DNA of 64,000 nt from Streptomyces sp. NBC_00234 (lineage in GTDB: Bacteria > Actinomycetota > Actinomycetes > Streptomycetales > Streptomycetaceae), in contig NZ_CP108101.1 in the NCBI RefSeq assembly GCF_036195325.1, forward strand, positions 1,426,001 to 1,490,000. The letters run 5' to 3'. The notes under the pieces are model-generated. The model was given only the letters and a program-made list of their open reading frames with translations. It was not told the origin of the DNA and ran no database searches. Shown piece after piece: positions 58,861 through 64,000 of this stretch (position 1 is the first letter of the stretch; each line of letters opens with the position of its first letter). A program made the translations under genes and the position numbers.

Positions 58861-59208
58861 TGAGGGGGTTCCTTCCGTACCGGAGGCGGGGTGTGCTTCC
58901 GGTGCTGAAGGTATGGATCGGCCCTTGTGGTCGGCGTCCCGCTGGAGGGTGCACCTGACGGGTAGCTCTCAGGTACTACGGGTAGGGGCCGGCCCGTCGT
59001 GTTCGCGCACGGCCCGCCTCCGGGGCCGGGGCCGGACGCGGGCCGGCGCGCGGCGGGGGCACGGCCACGGGAGTTGCCGGGCCCGTCCGGAGGGTGCCCG
59101 GCGCCACGTCATCGGCATCCCCCTTCCGTATGACGCCGACTCAGGCGCCCAAGTGCCCTTTCTTCGACCGGACTTGCCGGGGATGCCTCCCGGGGCCTCT
59201 CCGGCCGG
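58861..59208. other. 348-bp gap upstream of the hydrolase gene
   Basis: It carries the direct repeats above and the 3' side of the serine hydrolase gene region. Open frames here are GC-skewed and unconvincing. No RNA gene is seen. Confidence 0.4.
58958..58985 (-). promoter_or_regulatory. Direct repeats ACGGGTAG upstream of the four-gene operon
   Basis: ACGGGTAG occurs at 58958-58965 and 58978-58985, 20 bp apart, i.e. two helical turns. On the minus strand this reads CTACCCGT-N12-CTACCCGT. They lie about 100-125 bp before the operon start. LuxR-type response regulators commonly bind such spaced repeats, so this could be the site of the operon's own regulator. Confidence 0.35.
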
Positions 59209-60360
59209 TCACAGGGACGCGTACACCGCGTCGATCAGCGCCATCTTGCGCGGGTCGTCGGCGATGTTCGGGCCCATCCGGTTCATGACGTAGCCGAGCG
59301 CGACACCGGCTTCGGGGTCGGCCAGGCCGCAGGAGCCGCCCGCACCGTCGTGGCCGAAGGCGCGCGGGTTGGGACCGTAGGAGCGGTTCGCGCCGCTGAG
59401 CCACAGGCCGAGACCGATCTCGGTGTCGTGGGCGAAGCCCGCACCCAGGACCAGGTCCCGGCAGCTGCCCTGACCCTCGCGCACCCGCTCCGCCGCCTCC
59501 TCGGAGAGGATCCGCCGGCCGCCGAAGCTACCGCGGCCGGCGAGGATCCCGTACAGCGTGGCCACCGCGCGGGCCGTTCCGTGGCCGTTGGCCGCGGGGA
59601 TCTCGGCGGCCCGCCACTCCCGCGTGTTCGCGGCGGCCACGCCCGTCGGCGGGTTGGCCAGCGAGGCGATGGCGACCGGCTCCATCTGCGCGAAGAACGC
59701 CGAGGCCGCACCCGTGACCGTCCTCGGCTGGACCAGTTCGGCGACCCGGCCCTCCTCCTTCTCCGGGAGTCCGACGGTGAAGTCGATACCGAGCGGGCCG
59801 GTGACCTCCTGGTGCAGGAAGGCGCCCGGCAGGAGTCCGGTGACCCGGCGGACGACCTCGCCGACCAGGAAGCCGTACGTGAGCGCGTGATAGCCGGAGC
59901 GGGTTCCGGGCTCCCACCAGGGTTCGGTCGCGGCCAGCCGGGCGGTGGTCAGTTCCCAGTCGTACAACTCGGCCAGCGTGTGGGGTTCCCTGAGCCCCGC
60001 CAGGCCCGCACGGTGCGAGAGGAGGTCCCGTACGCGGACGGATTCCTTGCCCGCTGCGGCGAATTCGGGCCAGTACGCGGCAACCGGGGCGTCGAGGTCG
60101 AGCAGCCCCCGGTCGACGAGCAGATGGGCGCAGAGGGCGGTCGGGCCCTTGGTGGTGGACCAGACGTTGACCAGGGTGTCCCGCTCCCAGGGCCGGGTAC
60201 GGGCCGGGTCGGCCCAGCCGGCCCACAGGTCGGCCACGGGGACGTCGTCGACGAGGACCGCGACGGCCGCGCCCAGTTCCTCGCGCTCGGCGAAGTTCTC
60301 CTCGAAGGCGGCACGCACCGCGCCGAATCCGTCATCGCAGTGACCATGGATCTGCGGCAC
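59209..60360 (-). CDS. Serine hydrolase/beta-lactamase-fold esterase
   Basis: A 383-residue soluble protein. The SxxK motif is STTK in VNVWSTTKGPTAL (about residue 68), followed by the Tyr of GYHALTYG (the YxN position, here YHA) and a late HDGAGG in place of KTG. This is the class C beta-lactamase/EstB pattern with carboxylesterase rather than lactamase activity expected. ATG at 60360. No signal peptide is seen. Neighbours do not identify its substrate. Confidence 0.85.
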   Translation of the reverse strand: MPQIHGHCDDGFGAVRAAFEENFAEREELGAAVAVLVDDVPVADLWAGWADPARTRPWERDTLVNVWSTTKGPTALCAHLLVDRGLLDLDAPVAAYWPEFAAAGKESVRVRDLLSHRAGLAGLREPHTLAELYDWELTTARLAATEPWWEPGTRSGYHALTYGFLVGEVVRRVTGLLPGAFLHQEVTGPLGIDFTVGLPEKEEGRVAELVQPRTVTGAASAFFAQMEPVAIASLANPPTGVAAANTREWRAAEIPAANGHGTARAVATLYGILAGRGSFGGRRILSEEAAERVREGQGSCRDLVLGAGFAHDTEIGLGLWLSGANRSYGPNPRAFGHDGAGGSCGLADPEAGVALGYVMNRMGPNIADDPRKMALIDAVYASL

Positions 60361-60372
60361 GTCGGGCTCCTC

Positions 60373-60411
60373 GTTTCGCGCACAGCCTGATGGGTTTCGC
60401 GCACAGCCTGA
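60373..60411 (-). repeat. Tandem copies of an 18-bp sequence upstream of the esterase gene
   Basis: GTTTCGCGCACAGCCTGA occurs at 60373-60390 and 60394-60411 with 21-bp period. It begins 13 bp before the start codon. Confidence 0.6.
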
Positions 60412-60433
60412 CGGCTGGACCGAACGGCAACAT

Positions 60434-60447
60434 ACCGACTGGTCGGA
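60434..60447. promoter_or_regulatory. TetR-type palindrome ACCGACTGGTCGGA
   Basis: CCGAC-TG-GTCGG is an inverted repeat 75 bp before the esterase start and near the stop of the gene at 60477. Similar ACCGAC-N2-GTCGGT sites are bound by TetR repressors of esterase and lipid genes. No TetR gene lies beside it. Confidence 0.4.
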
Positions 60448-60476
60448 CCGGCGGGAAGAGGCAGGCGCACACCGGC

Positions 60477-61052
60477 TCAGCGCGGCGCCGCCTCCAGGCT
60501 CAGGCTCCAGCGGCCGGGCACTCCGGTGAGCGTGACCGTGGACAGGGGGCGGACGTCCACGTTCCAGTACGTGGAGGGCGGGGCCTTCAGCGCGTAGACG
60601 AGGGCGGCCCGCACGACCGAGGGTTCGGCGACCGCGACGATGAACCCCTCGCAGGCGGGACGGGTGTCGAGCCAGCCCCCTATCCGCGAGATGAACGCCA
60701 TCAGGGGCTCGCCGCCGTGCGGGGCAGAGCGCGGGTCGGAGAGCCAGGCGTTGACCGCCGCGGGTTCGCGGGCGGTGACCTCGGCCAGGGTCCAGCCCCG
60801 CCAGCGGCCCATGTCGCAGTCGCGCAGCGCCGGCTGCGCCATCGGCGCGAAACCGAGCGCGTCACCGGTGGCACGGCTGCGCGGGGTCGGCGAACAGTAG
60901 CGCAGCTCGGCTGCGCCGAGCGGCAGAAGCGTGTGCGCGGCGAGCTGGATCTCGTGCCAGCCGGCGTGGTCGAGCGGCCGGTCGTCGTCGAAGCGCTCGG
61001 CGAGCAGGGCGGAGCTGCGGGCCGCAGCGACCAGAGAGACTCGAACACTCAT
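60477..61052 (-). CDS. Histidine-phosphatase-fold protein lacking the catalytic histidines
   Basis: A 191-residue protein from ATG 61052. Overall it follows the phosphoglycerate-mutase-like fold: the segment after the first strand is SLVAAARSSALLAERF where the RHG motif should be, and the region AVAEPSVVRAALVY replaces the usual HGG. YCSPTPRSRATGDALGF and MGRWRGWTLAEV match the central landmarks. Both catalytic histidines are thus missing. It may be a binding or regulatory pseudo-enzyme. It is the only part of the neighbourhood with this feature. Confidence 0.78.
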   Translation of the reverse strand: MSVRVSLVAAARSSALLAERFDDDRPLDHAGWHEIQLAAHTLLPLGAAELRYCSPTPRSRATGDALGFAPMAQPALRDCDMGRWRGWTLAEVTAREPAAVNAWLSDPRSAPHGGEPLMAFISRIGGWLDTRPACEGFIVAVAEPSVVRAALVYALKAPPSTYWNVDVRPLSTVTLTGVPGRWSLSLEAAPR

Positions 61053-61110
61053 GGGCGCGATCGTGGAGCCGAACGCCACGCCGGTCAAGGGGGCACCTGG
61101 GGCGGCCGGG

Positions 61111-61542
61111 TCAGCAGGGCCGGGCGAGCATCCACTTCCCCGGTTCCGCGAGCGGCTGGAAGCCGACCTTCTCGTACACGCCGTGGGCGTCGGCGGTGGC
61201 CAGCAGCAGCCGGTACACACCGATCTCCGCGAGATGGTCGCGCACCGCGGTGACGATGCGGACGCCGAGTCCGTGACCTCGGGCGGCGGGGTCGACGTAC
61301 ACGTCGCAGAGCCAGCCGAAGGTGGCCCCGTCGGTCACCACCCGGGCATAGGCGGCCTGCTCGCCCGAGCCGGTGTCGTACGCACCGAAGTTGAGGGAAC
61401 CGGCGATGGCACGGTCCTGGTGTGCGCGGGTGCGTCCGAGCGCCCAGTAGGCATCGGTGGAGAGCCAGTGGTGGACACGGGCGTGGTCCAGCCTGGCCGG
61501 ATCGGACGAGATCTCGTACAGGTGCTCGGAAACGCTGGTCAT
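61111..61542 (-). CDS. GNAT acetyltransferase
   Basis: A 143-residue protein. Its ATG overlaps the stop of the MocR-like gene by four bases. The acetyl-CoA loop is VYVDPAARGHGLGVRIV and the C-terminal strand-helix is ADAHGVYEKVGFQPL. The N-terminus includes YWALGRTRAHQDRAIAGSLNFGAYD, of the small ribosomal/aminoglycoside-type GNATs. Substrate unknown. The coupling to the MocR gene suggests a shared pathway. Confidence 0.86.
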   Translation of the reverse strand: MTSVSEHLYEISSDPARLDHARVHHWLSTDAYWALGRTRAHQDRAIAGSLNFGAYDTGSGEQAAYARVVTDGATFGWLCDVYVDPAARGHGLGVRIVTAVRDHLAEIGVYRLLLATADAHGVYEKVGFQPLAEPGKWMLARPC

Positions 61543-63014
61543 GACGGGAGACTACCGCCCCGCTCCGAGCGGTCGAGAAGCTCCTCGCAGGCGCTGCGCA
61601 GCCGCCGTACGCCATCGGTGATCTCGGCCGGTCCCGACACCGCCGCGAAGCTCAGCCGGATGCGTCCCGCCGGTGCCTCCGCGCAGAAGTACGGGCGCCC
61701 GGGCGCGACGGCGACGCCCGCGCGCAGCGCCGCGGAGACGACCGCGGACTCCTCGGCCCCGGTCCACGCGTCGGGCAGCCCCAGCCAGAGACTGCCGCCG
61801 CCGGACGGCACGTGCGGCAGGGCGAGTGCGGGCAGTTGCAGCCGCAGCGCGGCCGTCATCGCGGTGCGGCGGTCCTTGAGCGCGGTCGCGACCGCGCGCA
61901 GATGACGGCCCCAGGAAGGCGAGCCGACCAGTTCGAGGGCGGCCTCCTGGAGCGGCCGGGGGACGAAGAAGCTGTCGACGACCTGGATGGCGCGCAGACG
62001 CTCCAGCACCGGCCCGCGGGCGGCCAGGGCACCGACGCGCAGGCTGGGCGAGGTGACCTTGGTGAGGGAGCAGACATGGATGACGACACCGTCCTCGTCC
62101 TGGGCCATGAGAGGCGCGGGCAGCGGGCCGGCGTCCTCGTGGACGAGGCGGCGGGCGAAGTCGTCCTCGACGACGAAGGCGCCCGCCTCGCGGGCGATCC
62201 GGACGACGTCGCCCCGCCGGTCGGGAGCCAGGACGGCACCGGTCGGGTTCTGGAACAGCGGCTGGCAGACGAAGACGCGGGCGCCGGTCGCCCGGAACGC
62301 GGCGGCGAGCAGGTCGGGGCGTACGCCGTCGGCGTCACCGGGGACCGGCACGGGGCGCAGGCCGGTAGCGCGGGCCGCCGCGAGCATGCCCGGATAGGTG
62401 GGGGATTCGACGAGGACGGGGGCACCGGGCGGGGCGAGCGCGCGCAGGGCGGTGGCCAGGGCGCTCTGGCCACCCGCGGTGATCAGCACGTCGGCCCCGG
62501 TGACGGTGGGACCGATCTCCCGGGCGAACCAGGCCCGCAGCTCGGGAAGCCCGTCCGTGGGCGGACGGCCCCAGGCGCCGGGGCGGCGCCCGGCACGGGC
62601 CAGCGCGGCGGCCATGGCGCGCTCGGGCTGGAGCGAGGGGTGGAGGTATCCGCCGTTGAACTCGATGACGCCGGGAGCCGGCGCGGCGAGTGTGACCAGG
62701 ACACCGGAGGCGTCGACCGTGCGCGGCACCACCTCGGGCCCGCCGTCGGCACTGAGGGACACCTCCTGCCATGAGGTGTCCCCCGGCGGGCGTACCTCGG
62801 TACGGGGCTCCGCCCGGAAGGCCCCGGCCCCGGGGCGTGTGACGACGAGCCCTTCGGCGGCGAGCTGGGCGATGGCCCGGGAGACGGTCACCGGGCTCAC
62901 CCGGAAGCGCTCCACCAGAGCCCGGCTCGACGGCAGCTTTCCACCTGGAGAGTAGCGGTCGAGTTCACCTCGGAGGGCTGCTACCAGCTCGGCCACGCTG
63001 CTACGCTCATGCAT
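61539..63014 (-). CDS. MocR-type GntR regulator with aminotransferase domain
   Basis: A 491-residue protein. Residues 1-70 form a GntR winged helix (SSRALVERFRVSPVTVSRAIAQLAAEGLVV). Residues ~105-480 form a fold-type I PLP domain: ITAGGQSALATALRAL, FVCQPLFQNPTG, and the Schiff-base lysine in CSLTKVTSPSLRVG. MocR proteins use PLP as an effector to control vitamin B6, GABA or taurine genes. Its ATG overlaps the divergent transporter's ATG, so the two form a unit. Ligand and target are unknown. Confidence 0.92.
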   Translation of the reverse strand: MHERSSVAELVAALRGELDRYSPGGKLPSSRALVERFRVSPVTVSRAIAQLAAEGLVVTRPGAGAFRAEPRTEVRPPGDTSWQEVSLSADGGPEVVPRTVDASGVLVTLAAPAPGVIEFNGGYLHPSLQPERAMAAALARAGRRPGAWGRPPTDGLPELRAWFAREIGPTVTGADVLITAGGQSALATALRALAPPGAPVLVESPTYPGMLAAARATGLRPVPVPGDADGVRPDLLAAAFRATGARVFVCQPLFQNPTGAVLAPDRRGDVVRIAREAGAFVVEDDFARRLVHEDAGPLPAPLMAQDEDGVVIHVCSLTKVTSPSLRVGALAARGPVLERLRAIQVVDSFFVPRPLQEAALELVGSPSWGRHLRAVATALKDRRTAMTAALRLQLPALALPHVPSGGGSLWLGLPDAWTGAEESAVVSAALRAGVAVAPGRPYFCAEAPAGRIRLSFAAVSGPAEITDGVRRLRSACEELLDRSERGGSLPS

Positions 63015-64000
63015 GAGAGCAGAGAATAGCGCTACTCGCGGCACAGCGATAGCAGTCGGCCCCCTGACCGACGAGCCCGCCGGATCCGGAGCAGATGCCG
63101 GAACGGAAGCCGGAGTCGCCGCGGGCCGTGCGCGGGGCCGCGCCGCAGCCGTGGCGGACGCCCCGGCCGCCGGCGGCAACGGGACCCTGCTCGCCGTCCT
63201 CGGCGTGGTCGCCTTCTCCCTGACCTTCCCCTCCACGGCCTGGGGCCTGGAGAGTTTCGGCCCGTGGTCGCTGGTCGCCCTGCGCAGTCTTCTCGCCGCG
63301 GCCATCGCCGGAACCGTCCTGCTGGCCGGCCGCGTGCCGGTGCCCGAGCGCCGGCACTGGGCGGGCCTGGCGGTCGTCGCGGGCGGCGTGGTGGTCGGCT
63401 TCCCCCTCCTGACCACCCTGGCCCTGCAGACCACCACGACCTCGCACGCGGCCGTGGTGGTGGGTTTGTTGCCCCTGACCACCGCGGTCTTCGCCTCGCT
63501 GCGTACCGGCTCACGCCCTCCGCGCGCGTTCTGGGCCGCGGCCCTGGCCGGTGCGGCCGTGGTCATCGTGTTCACCGTGCAGCAGAGCGGCGGGGCGCTC
63601 TCCGCCGGTGACCTCTATCTGTTCGGCGCCCTGCTCGTGTGCGCCGCCGGGTACACCGAGGGCGGCCGGCTGGCCCGGACCATGCCGGGGTGGCAGGTGA
63701 TCGGCTGGGCCCTGATCCTGGCCCTGCCGCTCGCGGTGGCGGGTGCGGCGATCGCCCTGCCCTTCGAGCCGGTGCGGCTGACGGCCCACGGCGTCATCGG
63801 CCTGGTCTGGGTCGCCGCGGGTTCCACGTTCGTCGGCCTGTACGTCTGGTACCGGGGCATGGCCGAGATCGGGGTGGCGCGGGCCAGCCAACTCCAGCTG
63901 GCGCAGCCGCTGCTGACCCTGGTCTGGTCGGCCCTGCTGCTCGGCGAGGAGATCCCGGCAGCCGCTCCGGTGGCCGCGCTGGCCGTGCTCGTCTGCATCG
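63013..64000 (+). CDS. EamA-type (DMT superfamily) transporter, 3' end outside window
   Basis: A plus-strand frame from ATG 63013 to the end of the window (329 codons without stop). The first ~45 residues are Gly/Ala/Glu-rich; a GTG at 63151 is an alternative start. At least nine hydrophobic segments follow (TLLAVLGVVAFSLTF, SLVALRSLLAAAIAGTVLLA, VVVGLLPLTTAVFASL, DLYLFGALLVCAAGYTEGG, GLVWVAAGSTFVGLYVWYRG, TLVWSALLLGEEIP). Two EamA repeats are present. Expected role: export or import of a metabolite; controlled by the overlapping MocR gene. Confidence 0.88.
   Translation, partial: MRAENSATRGTAIAVGPLTDEPAGSGADAGTEAGVAAGRARGRAAAVADAPAAGGNGTLLAVLGVVAFSLTFPSTAWGLESFGPWSLVALRSLLAAAIAGTVLLAGRVPVPERRHWAGLAVVAGGVVVGFPLLTTLALQTTTTSHAAVVVGLLPLTTAVFASLRTGSRPPRAFWAAALAGAAVVIVFTVQQSGGALSAGDLYLFGALLVCAAGYTEGGRLARTMPGWQVIGWALILALPLAVAGAAIALPFEPVRLTAHGVIGLVWVAAGSTFVGLYVWYRGMAEIGVARASQLQLAQPLLTLVWSALLLGEEIPAAAPVAALAVLVCI
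63024..63037. promoter_or_regulatory. GAATAGCGCTACTC palindrome inside the transporter's 5' end
   Basis: TAGCGCTA (63027-63034) is a perfect palindrome; with flanks it forms GA-N-TAGCGCTA-N-TC. Related GAGAGTAGCG occurs at about 62949-62958 within the MocR gene. These may be MocR binding sites; if so, the true transporter start would be further downstream. Confidence 0.35.

Overview
The window is high-GC (about 70%) actinobacterial chromosome and almost certainly comes from a Streptomyces. The protein at 10042 reads as the near-invariant sporulation protein SsgB. GTG and TTG starts are frequent, third codon positions are strongly G/C, and Tat and lipoprotein signals have Streptomyces character. 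The layout resembles the core-chromosome arm of S. coelicolor that carries ssgB and the argCJBDR cluster (synteny recalled, not computed). No plasmid, prophage or CRISPR array is visible.

Region by region. 1-2357 is the 3' part of a large membrane protein. 2386-8944 (minus strand) is a carbohydrate locus: a lipoprotein binding protein, two ABC permeases, a YesL/DUF624 protein and a Tat-exported PcRGLX/YetA-type (PL26-like) rhamnogalacturonan lyase, with no ATPase gene. Candidate LacI-type operators lie upstream of it, and similar palindromes lie upstream of a LacI regulator at 11813-12829. 9261-11606 holds tRNA-Val(CAC), a PGPGW membrane protein, ssgB, a CGNR zinc-finger protein and an unlisted 51-residue membrane protein. 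13135-17048 holds a small membrane protein, a DsbA-like protein, a tandem GNAT protein and a pabB-pabC-like pair. 17194-17636 is a five-tRNA cluster (Gly, Cys, three Val). 17748-22444 holds a zinc-ribbon protein, an APH-like kinase, small proteins, a membrane Ser/Thr kinase and a SpoU-type rRNA methylase. 22508-28970 carries cobalamin/siroheme genes: a CysG-like fusion, a BluB-CobT fusion with a very long Pro/Ala/Glu-rich N-terminus, and CobL. 29865-32548 is metNIQ. 33169-41063 is housekeeping material: GNAT proteins, a sigma-like protein, a glycerophosphodiesterase, PlsC, a TetR/MFS pair and an aldo/keto reductase.

41132-51481 is the arginine region: argH, argG, then three unrelated plus-strand genes, then argR-argD-argB-argJ-argC as a tightly overlapping operon read from argC. 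ARG-box-like sequences precede argC and argG. Just beyond argC is an apparent insertion, 51566-52511: a 946-bp segment bounded by 26-bp imperfect inverted repeats (23/26) and a 6-bp direct duplication. It has IS21-style iterated terminal motifs and carries only a dihydrofolate-reductase-like (RibD_C) gene, with no transposase. About 700 bp further is a rifampicin monooxygenase gene (rox) preceded by a sequence matching the rifamycin-associated element.

54771-58860 (minus strand) is a four-gene overlapping operon: alpha/beta hydrolase, membrane acyltransferase, histidine kinase, LuxR-type regulator. The last stretch holds a class C beta-lactamase-fold esterase, a histidine-phosphatase-fold protein that lacks both catalytic histidines, a GNAT protein, and a MocR-type regulator. 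The MocR start codon overlaps that of a divergent EamA transporter cut by the window end.
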